A DNA stretch of 64,000 nucleotides. It comes from Rhodoferax sp. (GTDB taxonomy: Bacteria > Pseudomonadota > Gammaproteobacteria > Burkholderiales > Burkholderiaceae_C). Of the stretch, positions 1 to 8,385 are shown piece after piece. Each line of letters begins with the position of its first letter. Within the stretch, counting starts at the first letter, position 1. The position numbers were made by a program, and so were the translations under genes. The notes below the pieces were generated by a model. The model made no database searches and was not told the origin of the DNA. It was given only the letters and a program-made list of their open reading frames with translations. Location of the stretch: the NCBI GenBank assembly GCA_024235935.1, contig JACKLL010000006.1, forward strand, positions 124,001 to 188,000, in the 5' to 3' direction.

Positions 1-985
1 GCGTCCCTGTCGGCAAGGGCTGACCGCGAAGAAAGTCACTGCAGGCCAACCGCCGCGCACCTGCGCGCTGAAGTTCGTGAATACGCAGCGCACCCGAGCC
101 ACAGGCGACCACGATTCCGTGCGCGTCGGCGCTCAGCACGCTGCCGGGGGCAAGGTCCGCCGCGGGGCTGCCGGGTTCCGGCACGGCGCGCCAGATCTTG
201 AGCACCTCATCCCCGCAGGTCGTCCAGGCGCCGGGCGTAGGATCAAAGGCGCGGATGCTGCAACCGATCTGCTGCGCGCTGCGGCGCCAGTCGATCTCGG
301 CTTCGGCCTTGTTCACCTTGTCGGCATAGCTCACGCCGTCCGCCGGCTGTGGTTGCGCATCCAGCGGGCCCTGCTGCGCCGCGTCGAGCACCTCGACGAC
401 CAGCTCCGCGCCCAGCGCGGCCAGCCGGTCGTGCAGCCGCCCGGTGGTGTCGGCATCGATACCCTCGTGGTGGATGGGAATGGCCTGCTGGCGCAGCACG
501 GCACCGGTGTCCAGCCCGGCATCCATCTGCATGATGCAGACACCGATCTGCGCATCGCCCGCCTCGACGGCCCGGTGGATAGGCGCCGCCCCGCGCCAGC
601 GCGGCAACAGCGATCCATGGATATTGATGCAGCCCAGCCCGGCACCGCCCTGACTGCGGTCGCGCATGGCGTCGAGCACCCATTGGGGCAGGATCAGGCC
701 ATAGGCGGCGACCACCATGGCGTCGGCCCGCGCCTCCAGGATGGCCTCGCGTGCGGCCGCTGCGTCGTCGGGATAACGACCGTCGAGCCGCAGGCTACGC
801 GGCTGGGCCAACGGGATCGCGTGCTGCACGGCAAAGTCCTTGACCGCAGACGCCTGCATCTTCATGCCGCGGCCCGCCGGTCGGTCGGGCTGCGTCAGCA
901 CCAGCGCAATGTCGAAACCATGCGCATGCAACTGCCGCAGCGCTACCGCGGCAAATTCCGGCGTACCGGCAAAGATCAGCCTCAA
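1..985 (-). CDS. fmt: Methionyl-tRNA formyltransferase (3' end cut by window edge)
   Basis: Transfers a formyl group from 10-formyl-THF to Met-tRNA(fMet) in the cytoplasm, for initiation. The reading begins [11 protein letters not shown], the family N-terminus. It contains [20 protein letters not shown] around residues 120-139, with the catalytic Asn (about 121) and His (about 123) and the SLLPRWRG loop. About 328 residues are visible. The last ones ([13 protein letters not shown]) match the extreme C-terminus of the family, so only a few codons are missing. The start is a TTG at 985-983 that overlaps the TGA of def (982-984), which suggests translational coupling in a def-fmt operon. No other start fits the conserved N-terminus. 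Confidence 0.93.
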   Translation of the reverse strand, partial: MRLIFAGTPEFAAVALRQLHAHGFDIALVLTQPDRPAGRGMKMQASAVKDFAVQHAIPLAQPRSLRLDGRYPDDAAAAREAILEARADAMVVAAYGLILPQWVLDAMRDRSQGGAGLGCINIHGSLLPRWRGAAPIHRAVEAGDAQIGVCIMQMDAGLDTGAVLRQQAIPIHHEGIDADTTGRLHDRLAALGAELVVEVLDAAQQGPLDAQPQPADGVSYADKVNKAEAEIDWRRSAQQIGCSIRAFDPTPGAWTTCGDEVLKIWRAVPEPGSPAADLAPGSVLSADAHGIVVACGSGALRIHELQRAGARRLACSDFLRGQPLPTGT

Positions 986-1491
986 TCGCGCTCCTCGCGC
1001 TGCAACTTGCGCATCTTGGTCTTGATGCGGTTGCGTTTGAGCGGCGACAGGTATTCGACGAAGACCTTGCCCATCAGGTGGTCCATCTCGTGCTGGATGC
1101 AGACGGCCAGCATCTCCCGGGCCTCGACGGTATGCGTCTTGCCGTCGGCATCCAGCGCCTGGACCCGCACCGCATCGAAGCGCTCGACACCGTCATAGAT
1201 ACCCGGCACCGACAGGCAGCCTTCCTCGTTGACGTGTTTTTCTGCGCTGCTCCATACGATGGTGGGATTGATCAGCACCAGCGGCTGGTCGCGCTCCTCC
1301 GAGATGTCGATGACAATGACACGCTCGTGCACGTCGACCTGGGTCGCGGCCAGGCCTATGCCCTTGGCGTCGTACATGGTCTCGAGCATGTCGGCCACCA
1401 GCGTACGGATGCGGTCATCGACCTCCTGCACCGGTTTGGCCACCTTGTGCAATTTGGGATCGGGATAACAAAGAATGGGTAACAAAGCCAT
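982..1491 (-). CDS. def: Peptide deformylase
   Basis: Removes the N-formyl group from nascent proteins; a metal hydrolase of the cytoplasm. The 169-residue protein has all three family motifs: GIGLAATQ (motif 1), EEGCLSVPG (motif 2, metal-binding Cys) and QHEMDHL (motif 3, HExxH with the metal His pair and catalytic Glu). Length is typical. It is followed without a gap by fmt, the usual partner, and its stop codon overlaps the fmt start. It is divergent from the LysM gene across about 180 bp. The ATG start is the only good one before [11 protein letters not shown], which is the conserved N-terminus. Confidence 0.97.
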   Translation of the reverse strand: MALLPILCYPDPKLHKVAKPVQEVDDRIRTLVADMLETMYDAKGIGLAATQVDVHERVIVIDISEERDQPLVLINPTIVWSSAEKHVNEEGCLSVPGIYDGVERFDAVRVQALDADGKTHTVEAREMLAVCIQHEMDHLMGKVFVEYLSPLKRNRIKTKMRKLQREERD

Positions 1492-1578
1492 GGTTTCTAT
1501 TCAAAGATGTCGCTATTTTCGCTAATTTCACACTTGTGAGTACAGGCACACGACAGAAAACGTTGCCCAATCAAGGAC

Positions 1579-1608
1579 TTGAGCGCAAAATCGTGCGTGA
1601 TTTATCAA
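1579..1608 (+). promoter_or_regulatory. Candidate sigma-70 promoter for the LysM gene
   Basis: A TTGAGC hexamer (1579-1584) and a TATCAA hexamer (1603-1608) are separated by 18 bp in the def/LysM divergent gap. Each matches the consensus at four of six positions. They would give a leader of about 55 nt before the ATG at 1671. This is a visual match only. Confidence 0.3.
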
Positions 1609-1670
1609 GATTCTCCCGGCGCCGCAACGCCATCGTCTTCCAGTCCCGGAGGCCGGCAGAGGCAACCACC

Positions 1671-2900
1671 ATGCAGCAAGCAATGACCCAGAAATTGTCG
1701 ATCAAATCCAAAGTCGCATTGACGCTGGTGACAGCCGCATCCGCCGGCTGGCTCCACAGCCCGGCATTTGCGCAGAATTACCCGGTCACCACCGACCAGC
1801 GCGCAACCGCCAATCAGGTGGCCCAGACCGGCGTTGCGCTCAGCGAACTGGCTGCAAATGCGCCCGATAGCTACCTTATCAAGTCCGGCGACACCCTGTG
1901 GGCCATTTCCGGCATGTTCCTGAAGAGCCCATGGCGCTGGCCGGAACTTTGGGGCATGAACATGTCCGACATCCGCAACCCGCACCTGATCTATCCGGGC
2001 CAGCGTCTGGTGCTGGAGCGCAAGGACGGACGTGCGACCCTGCGCATGGCGGGCGCCGGCGGCGCCGATGCGATTCCAACCGAAACCATCCGCGTATCGC
2101 CACGCACCCGCTACGAATCGCTCGACAGCGGCCCTTTGCCGTCGCTCAGGCCCAGCGACATCGAGCCATTCCTGGCCGAGCCGATCATTGTCGACGAAGC
2201 CGGGCTGAGCAATGCCGCCCGTATCGTCGCGGCGCTCGAAGGCCGGGTCTTGCTGTCCCGCGGTGACCGCGCCTATGCACGGGGCCAGAACGGCTCCCCG
2301 CTGATCGATGGCGCCGGCAAACAGCAGGAATTCCGTATCTTCCGCAATGCCACTCCCTTGAAGGACCCGGTCACGGCCGAAGTGCTGGGGTATGAAGCGC
2401 AGTACGTCGGCAAGGCCTTGCTGGCGCGCGGCGAGTCGACTGCCAGCGTCGAAGGCAAGGACGGCAAGACCACGAACGAGATCACACCGGCCACGATCGA
2501 CATCGTCTCGGCCAAGGAAGAAATGCGTGTCGGCGACCGGCTGCTGCCGGAGCCGGAACGCGAGCTTGTCAGCTACGCGCCCAAGGCACCTCCCAGCGGT
2601 GTCAACGGCCGCATCGTGTCGGTCTACGGCAGCGCGGTCGTGAATGCGGCCCAGAACCAGGTCGTGGCCATCAACCTGGGCAAGCGCGACGGCATCACCT
2701 CGGGCGACGTCATGGCCATCCTCAAGGATGGCGAACGCATCGTCGACAAGACCGACAGCACCCGCCCGATGCTCAAGCTGCCGGATGAACGCAATGGCCT
2801 GCTGATGGTGTTTCGCACCTTCGACCGCGTGTCCTATGCGCTGGTGCTGGACATCACCTCACCCGTTCGCGTGGGTGACCGACTGGTCAGCCCGCGCTGA
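1671..2900 (+). CDS. Secreted LysM-domain protein
   Basis: 409 residues from the ATG at 1671. That start has AGAGG a suitable distance upstream and opens directly into a signal peptide (positive MTQKLSIKSK, hydrophobic stretch, cleavage after AFA-Q). An in-frame GTG at 1536 would put 45 basic residues before the signal and is less likely. One LysM domain lies at about residues 55-105: YLIKSGDTLWAIS, then the typical WPELWGMN and PHLIYPGQRL. The remaining 300 residues are a conserved region of unknown role seen in betaproteobacterial LysM proteins encoded beside def/dprA. It is inferred to bind peptidoglycan in the periplasm. No catalytic domain is visible. Confidence 0.85.
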   Translation: MQQAMTQKLSIKSKVALTLVTAASAGWLHSPAFAQNYPVTTDQRATANQVAQTGVALSELAANAPDSYLIKSGDTLWAISGMFLKSPWRWPELWGMNMSDIRNPHLIYPGQRLVLERKDGRATLRMAGAGGADAIPTETIRVSPRTRYESLDSGPLPSLRPSDIEPFLAEPIIVDEAGLSNAARIVAALEGRVLLSRGDRAYARGQNGSPLIDGAGKQQEFRIFRNATPLKDPVTAEVLGYEAQYVGKALLARGESTASVEGKDGKTTNEITPATIDIVSAKEEMRVGDRLLPEPERELVSYAPKAPPSGVNGRIVSVYGSAVVNAAQNQVVAINLGKRDGITSGDVMAILKDGERIVDKTDSTRPMLKLPDERNGLLMVFRTFDRVSYALVLDITSPVRVGDRLVSPR

Positions 2901-3021
2901 TCCTGCGCTGAACCGGCACCTGGACACCGTTGCCCGCGAGTCCGTGAAGGCAGGTTGCGGTTACTCGACATGCCGGCAGTTCCCTGCGCCATCGACCTGA
3001 GTCTGCCGGAGGACGCGCACA

Positions 3022-4218
3022 TTGGACGCGGCTGAACTGGCCCTGTGGTTGCGACTGACCCTCACGCCGGGGGTTGGAAACGACACCGCCCGCCGATTGC
3101 TGGCCAGCTTCGGCTTGCCGGAGGCCATTTTCAAACAGTCCGGGGCGGCCCTGCGGCAAGTGGTCAGCGAAAAACAGGCCCAGGCGCTGGGGCGGGAGCC
3201 CGAGGGTCTTGCGCAACTGCTGCTGGCGACCTGCCAGTGGTGCGAGAGCAGCGAAAGTGAAGACGCTCCCGAATCCGCCCGCGCCATCCTCACATTGGCG
3301 GATCCGCGCTATCCGGCCGCACTGCTGGCCATCGAAGATCCGCCGCTGGTGTTGTATCTGCAAGGTGCGGCGCGGGTCCTGGGACGCCACGGATCCGACG
3401 CGCCGCTGGCACTTGAGCCGGGCATTGCCGTGGTCGGCAGCCGCAATCCCACCCCCCAGGGCGCGACCAACGCCCGGCAGTTCGCGGGCGCGCTGGCGGC
3501 ACACGGACTGACCATCGTGTCGGGCCTGGCCCTGGGCGTGGACGGGGCGGCGCATGAAGGCGCGCTCGACTGCGGCACATCCGACGCCAGGCGGCCGGTG
3601 ACGATCGCCGTGGTGGGAACAGGTCTGGACCGGGTCTACCCACGGCGTCACCACGCATTGGCCCGGCGCATTGCCAAAGACGGGCTGCTCATCAGCGAAT
3701 ACCCGATCGGCACACCACCGCTGGCGGCCAACTTCCCACGCCGCAACCGCATCATCGCGGCGCTGTCCCAGGGCACGCTGGTGGTGGAAGCCGCACTGCA
3801 GTCGGGTTCGCTGATCACGGCGCGGCTGGCGGTGGAACAGGGCAAGGACGTGTTCGCGATCCCCGGCTCCATCCACTCTCCGCAATCCCGTGGCTGCCAC
3901 GCCCTGATCCGGCAGGGCGCCAAACTGGTGGAGTCGGCGCAGGATGTGCTGGAGGAGCTGAAAATCGCGCCGGTACCGTTGGATGTGCCGACGGGCGCGA
4001 TCGGCGCCGCCGAGCAGCCGTTGTCGCCCGGAGCCGAGGTCGGCCCCGATGATCCGCTGCTGGAGGCCCTTGGTTTCGATCCGGTCAGTCTCGATGCGCT
4101 GCAGGCGCGTACCGGGCTCGACACCGGTCGCTTGCAGGCCATGCTGATGGCCCTCGAGCTGGATGGGCAGCTTGCGCGTTTGCCGGGCGGACTGTTTCAA
4201 CGGATCGCGCAGGCGTAG
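3022..4218 (+). CDS. dprA: DNA-processing protein DprA
   Basis: Loads RecA on incoming single-stranded DNA during natural transformation. The 398-residue protein has an N-terminal SAM-like region (PGVGNDTARRLL) and then the DprA Rossmann fold: GIAVVGSRNPTPQG, IVSGLALGVDGAAHEGAL, TIAVVGTGLDRVYP, NFPRRNRIIAALS and SGSLITARLA. A small winged-helix domain closes the C-terminus. The start is TTG at 3022 with an excellent GGAGGA at 3007-3012; no ATG fits. It lies between the LysM gene and smg, the standard order. Transformation also needs other genes outside this window, so competence itself cannot be judged. Confidence 0.95.
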   Translation: MDAAELALWLRLTLTPGVGNDTARRLLASFGLPEAIFKQSGAALRQVVSEKQAQALGREPEGLAQLLLATCQWCESSESEDAPESARAILTLADPRYPAALLAIEDPPLVLYLQGAARVLGRHGSDAPLALEPGIAVVGSRNPTPQGATNARQFAGALAAHGLTIVSGLALGVDGAAHEGALDCGTSDARRPVTIAVVGTGLDRVYPRRHHALARRIAKDGLLISEYPIGTPPLAANFPRRNRIIAALSQGTLVVEAALQSGSLITARLAVEQGKDVFAIPGSIHSPQSRGCHALIRQGAKLVESAQDVLEELKIAPVPLDVPTGAIGAAEQPLSPGAEVGPDDPLLEALGFDPVSLDALQARTGLDTGRLQAMLMALELDGQLARLPGGLFQRIAQA

Positions 4219-4269
4219 CGCGCGTCAGGCCCTGCGATCGGCCTCGGACAGGAGCCGGGATTTCTGCGC

Positions 4270-4281
4270 TATATTGGGGTC
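4270..4281 (+). promoter_or_regulatory. Candidate -10 element immediately upstream of smg
   Basis: TATATT at 4270-4275 stands six bases before the ATG at 4282, so transcription would begin at or next to the start codon. A partial -35 (CGGACA, 4245-4250) lies 19 bp upstream. The intervening GGGG could also act as a very short Shine-Dalgarno, so leaderless translation is only a possibility. Confidence 0.35.
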
Positions 4282-4800
4282 ATGTTCGAAGTGTTGGTAT
4301 TTGTCTACGAGAACTATTGGCGCGGCGACGCCTGCCCCCAATGGAATCAGCTCGAACGCAAGCTCAATGCGGTCGGTTTCGAGGCCCAGGAAATCAAGGA
4401 GGCCCTGGCCTGGCTGAGCGGCCTGAGCCAGGCAACCCGCAGCACCCGAAGCCCGGATACGCCCCTGCCGCTGGACGACCTCGACGCGCTGGTGCAGCGC
4501 GCCGATCAGCTGGCCATTGGCAATTCGGGTGCGAGCATCCGGGTATTTTCGGTGGCGGAGCAGAACCGGCTGGGCCCGGAGTGCCTGGGCTTCATTCGCT
4601 TCCTCGAGAACGCGACGGTATTGCCGCCCCATATGCGGGAAATCATCGTCGACCGGGCCATGGCGTGCGACTCCGAGCCGCTGTCGCTGGATGACCTGAA
4701 GATCATCGTGCTGATGGTGTACTGGAGCCTGGGCGAGGAGCCTGATGCCCTGGTGCTCGACGAGTTGTGCGACGACGCGCAAGACCGCGTCGCCCACTGA
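4282..4800 (+). CDS. smg: Smg family protein (DUF494)
   Basis: 172 residues beginning MFEVLVFVYENYW, the hallmark of the Smg/DUF494 family, followed by the acidic helical body (LGPECLGFIRFLE, LKIIVLMVYWSL). The molecular function is not established. The family is nearly always found downstream of dprA, as here, and often upstream of topA. In this genome topA does not follow; a convergent DUF1631 gene does. Start and length agree with the family. Confidence 0.93.
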   Translation: MFEVLVFVYENYWRGDACPQWNQLERKLNAVGFEAQEIKEALAWLSGLSQATRSTRSPDTPLPLDDLDALVQRADQLAIGNSGASIRVFSVAEQNRLGPECLGFIRFLENATVLPPHMREIIVDRAMACDSEPLSLDDLKIIVLMVYWSLGEEPDALVLDELCDDAQDRVAH

Positions 4801-4836
4801 CATTCCTGCCGGCGCCGGGCATTCGGCCAGCGCGAC

Positions 4837-7413
4837 TCAGCCCAGCAGACGTTCCGGATTGGCCTCGAGCTTGGCCAGCGCATCGCGGGTGGCGCGCACG
4901 GTGAGCGTTTCTTCTTCCTGCGGCAACAGCAGCCCCGCCTGCAGATAAGCCGCCAGACGGCCGATCTGGACCAGATAGCTATGGCCATCGGCCGAGGCAA
5001 ACAGGTTGAGCTGTTTGCGGTCGCTGCGCCACGCAAACTGCACCTTCACGACGCGGCCGTTGTGATCCAGCGTGAACCATGAACCAAGCTCGAGTTCGCG
5101 CGCCCAGGCCAGCATCGCATTGCTGGGCTTGGAGCCGCCGTTGGCGACCACATCGATGGTCGCCGGATCGATACCCAGCATCAGCTCGATGCTCTCGGCA
5201 TCCAGCGGCAGGTCGCCCATACCGTCTTCGCTGACAAAATCTTCCAGATTGGCCAGCCGCTTGGCCAGCGCATCGATCTGGGCGGTCGGGATGGCTTCGG
5301 TCTTGGACAAAAAGGCGTCGGCCAATGTGTCGCTGACCGTCTTGATGTGGATATCCTGCTGGCTGGGCGCCATGCCCAGCAGCGACATGCCGCTGCGCAG
5401 GCGCTGCAGCAGCTTGGGCAGGTTCTGGATCACGCGTGCGCGATCGGCCCGGTCGGGCTTGGCACTGGCAGCCCATACCAGCTCGGATGAGGTCTGCTTG
5501 AGCTCCAGCGTCTCGGCATGCTGCGGCCCCTTGCGGATCGCCGCCACCGCCAGCACCTCGGCCCAGACCTTGAAAAGATAGGTGCGGATCTCGTCGCGGA
5601 CCGGAATGTCCTTGAGCATGTTGCGCATCTCGATCGTGTACTGGATCGTCAGCGTTTCCTTCTGCTCCACCTGCTGCGCAACGCTGGCGACCTTCTGGGT
5701 CGCGCCGCTGCCGGTCAGGAATTTCTGCAGGAATTTCTGGAACTCGGCATAGACGAGTTCGTAGACGCGCTTGCCGGTCTCCGGATACTGCTCGATCACC
5801 TGCACCACGCGCTTGATTTCCTTCTCCAGCGCACTGCCCTGGATGCCGCTGGCATCGAAACCCATGACACACGAGCCCATGCGGTCAATCAGTTGCCGCG
5901 CCGGGTGGCTGGCGGTACCGAAGAAGTCGGGTTCGGCCAGCGCCACGCGCAGCACGGGCATCTGCAGGCGCGCAAACCAGACCCGCATCGCCGGTGGGAT
6001 GCGGTCCTCCTGCAGGATGGCCTGAAACATCAGCGCGACGATCTCGATCGTGGCTTTTTCGCTCTTGGTCTCGGCCTTGTCCTTGAGCGCGGCAGTGTGC
6101 TCGCGCAATCGTACCGCCACCTGCGCGACGCCGGCCGGGCTGTAGTCCTCGAACAGGGTGCCGGACTCGCCGTACGCGGGCGCGCCACCGGTGCCGGTAC
6201 CACCACCCTGGCGCACGGCAATGGCCGCAGCCAGCGCCGGAGAGGCCGGCTGGTAGGACGTGGCATCGAACTCCGGCCCGACACGGCCGACCAACAGGCG
6301 CTTGAGCTGACCCAGCACGCCCTGTGCCCGGCTACGCGCCCGCGCCAGTGGCGTGACCGAGGTCATCATCCGCGTTTCATCATGGGCATTGCCACCACTG
6401 CCCATGTAGCCACGGCCTGACTCCTGGCCTCCTTGCACACCCCCACGACCGGCGCCCGAGTCGAAGCCATGGCCGGACCCCGAATGAGGCAGCGCCCCGC
6501 TGGCGGGTGTGAAACCCGGCGCAGAACCCGGTCCGGAGTCGTATTCGGGCGCGCCGCCGCGATGCGAGGGGCCCGAATCCCGTGCCGAATCAGTACCGCG
6601 CAGGCCGCCACCCGAGGGCGCAGACGGCCGGCGACCAGTCGAATGGGCGTGTGGCCCGAACCCGCTCTCACCCGAATCAAGGCCGAGAGAACTGCTCTGG
6701 TAACCGCTGTCCGACGGCAGATGCTGGGCAGAAAACGCCTTGGGGGCCCCCTTGGTCGGCGCCGACCGTTTGACCCGGTCCTTGAGATCGATGGTCTTCA
6801 TGACCCCTTTTTCGATCAGCGTCTGGTTGGCCTTCTGGTAGGCCTGCTTGAGCCGCTCCGACAGCAGGCTTTGCACGGTGTCGTTGATGAGCGGCCAGCT
6901 GCCGTTGGGCATGCCGCTGGCCGCCCATTCCTCAATCAGGATCAGGATCAGGACGTCCGGCTTGAGAATGTCCTGGCGATCGAGTTCGTCCGAGTTCTCC
7001 AGGTAGCGGATCCGCAGCCGCAGATCGTCGAGCTCGGAGCTGACCTTGTCCATGACCCGCAGCACCAGACGGGAGGCCAGGATCTTGTTCTCGACGACGT
7101 CGTTCCCCACCAGCGACAGGCCGCCAAAGTCCTCTTGCTCGCTTTTTTCCAGCACGGGGTGCGGCTGCAGGGCCTCGTTCCAGGCCTTGCTGGTGGCTTC
7201 GCGCCAGGTATTCTTGTGGCGCTGGAAGAAGGTCCAGGCATCGCGCCGCACCTGCATCTCACGCGACGGCGCAGCCTCGTCCATCATGACCCGCAAGCGC
7301 TCCTGCACCGCGGATACCACCTCCACCATGGTGCGCACTGCATCCGCCACGAACTGTTGCCGGATCTCACTGGCCAGTCGTCTCCGCTGGCTGGAAAAGG
7401 ATGCAGTTGCCAT
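4837..7413 (-). CDS. DUF1631 family protein
   Basis: 858 residues; a large conserved protein of unknown function typical of beta- and gammaproteobacteria, annotated by family as DUF1631. It is soluble: no signal peptide or clear membrane segment. The N-terminal (1-220) and C-terminal (350-858) parts are helical and acidic. Between them, at about 225-350, is a low-complexity linker rich in Gly, Ser, Pro and Asp with many DSG-type triplets. The gene starts 15 bp downstream of secF and is probably the last cistron of yajC-secD-secF. Some databases label this family thymidine phosphorylase; nothing in the sequence supports that. Confidence 0.8.
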   Translation of the reverse strand: MATASFSSQRRRLASEIRQQFVADAVRTMVEVVSAVQERLRVMMDEAAPSREMQVRRDAWTFFQRHKNTWREATSKAWNEALQPHPVLEKSEQEDFGGLSLVGNDVVENKILASRLVLRVMDKVSSELDDLRLRIRYLENSDELDRQDILKPDVLILILIEEWAASGMPNGSWPLINDTVQSLLSERLKQAYQKANQTLIEKGVMKTIDLKDRVKRSAPTKGAPKAFSAQHLPSDSGYQSSSLGLDSGESGFGPHAHSTGRRPSAPSGGGLRGTDSARDSGPSHRGGAPEYDSGPGSAPGFTPASGALPHSGSGHGFDSGAGRGGVQGGQESGRGYMGSGGNAHDETRMMTSVTPLARARSRAQGVLGQLKRLLVGRVGPEFDATSYQPASPALAAAIAVRQGGGTGTGGAPAYGESGTLFEDYSPAGVAQVAVRLREHTAALKDKAETKSEKATIEIVALMFQAILQEDRIPPAMRVWFARLQMPVLRVALAEPDFFGTASHPARQLIDRMGSCVMGFDASGIQGSALEKEIKRVVQVIEQYPETGKRVYELVYAEFQKFLQKFLTGSGATQKVASVAQQVEQKETLTIQYTIEMRNMLKDIPVRDEIRTYLFKVWAEVLAVAAIRKGPQHAETLELKQTSSELVWAASAKPDRADRARVIQNLPKLLQRLRSGMSLLGMAPSQQDIHIKTVSDTLADAFLSKTEAIPTAQIDALAKRLANLEDFVSEDGMGDLPLDAESIELMLGIDPATIDVVANGGSKPSNAMLAWARELELGSWFTLDHNGRVVKVQFAWRSDRKQLNLFASADGHSYLVQIGRLAAYLQAGLLLPQEEETLTVRATRDALAKLEANPERLLG

Positions 7414-7428
7414 AAGGTCAGGGCACGA

Positions 7429-8382
7429 TTACACCGTGGCCCCGGCATTCGGATCGTTGGGGTCCACGCCTTTTTGCGTTACAGGTTTGACCATGTCTTC
7501 TCGTTTGATACCCAACCACATGGCAATGGCTGCGCCGACAAAGACCGACGAATAAATGCCAAAGCAGATACCGATGGTAAGTGCCAGGGCAAAGTAATAC
7601 AGCGTCGGTCCGCCGAAAAGCAGCATGGACAAAACCATGATCTGGGTGGAACCGTGGGTAATGATAGTACGACTGATCGTGGAAGTGATCGCGTTGTCGA
7701 TGATGGCCACCGTTTCCATCTTGCGGTAGCGGCGGAAATTCTCGCGGATCCGGTCAAAAATGACGACGGACTCGTTGACGGAGTAACCCAGAACCGCCAG
7801 CACCGCCGCCAGCACCGGCAGCGAAAACTCCCACTGGAAGAACGCGAAGAAGCCCAGAATGATGACCACGTCGTGCAGGTTGGCGACGATGGCCGCAACC
7901 GCGAACTTCCACTCGAAACGGATGGCCAGGTAGATCATGATGCCGACCACGACCATGGCCAGCGCCTTCAGGCCATCGGTCACCAGTTCCTCGCCGACCT
8001 GCGGCCCGACGAACTCCTGGCGCCGCAGGGTGGCACCGGGATCGGACGCCTTCAGCGCCGCAAAAGCGGTTTCGCTCTGTTGCGCCGAACTGACGCCCTT
8101 TTGGGCCGGCAGGCGAATGATCACGTCCTGGGCCGTGCCGAAATTCTGCACCTGGACATCGGTGTAGCCGAGCCCGGAGATCACCGAACGCACTTTGGGC
8201 ACGTCCGCCGGCTGGGCGTAGCCGACCTCCATCACCGTGCCGCCGGTGAACTCGACCGACAGATGCAGGCCCTTGTGGAACAGGAAGAAGACCGCCAGCA
8301 CGAAGGTGACGATGGAGACGACGTTCAGCACCAGCGCGTGGCGCATGAACGGGATGTCTTTGCGAAACTTGAAGAATTCCAT
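7429..8382 (-). CDS. secF: Protein-export membrane protein SecF
   Basis: Works with SecD and YajC in the inner membrane to pull secreted proteins through SecYEG with the proton gradient. 317 residues: one N-terminal transmembrane segment (about 17-35), a periplasmic loop starting SVEFTGGTVMEV, then a five-segment RND-type block. This includes the conserved GYSVNESVVIFDRIREN and the later ITHGSTQIMVLSMLLFGG. The C-terminal tail is short and hydrophilic. It begins 3 bp after the secD stop, so the two are surely cotranscribed. Confidence 0.97.
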   Translation of the reverse strand: MEFFKFRKDIPFMRHALVLNVVSIVTFVLAVFFLFHKGLHLSVEFTGGTVMEVGYAQPADVPKVRSVISGLGYTDVQVQNFGTAQDVIIRLPAQKGVSSAQQSETAFAALKASDPGATLRRQEFVGPQVGEELVTDGLKALAMVVVGIMIYLAIRFEWKFAVAAIVANLHDVVIILGFFAFFQWEFSLPVLAAVLAVLGYSVNESVVIFDRIRENFRRYRKMETVAIIDNAITSTISRTIITHGSTQIMVLSMLLFGGPTLYYFALALTIGICFGIYSSVFVGAAIAMWLGIKREDMVKPVTQKGVDPNDPNAGATV

Positions 8383-8385
8383 GGC

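Noticed and set aside
2887..4200. Minus-strand frame of 437 codons opposite dprA
   Set aside because: Exact antisense of a clear dprA; amino-acid composition of a shadow frame.
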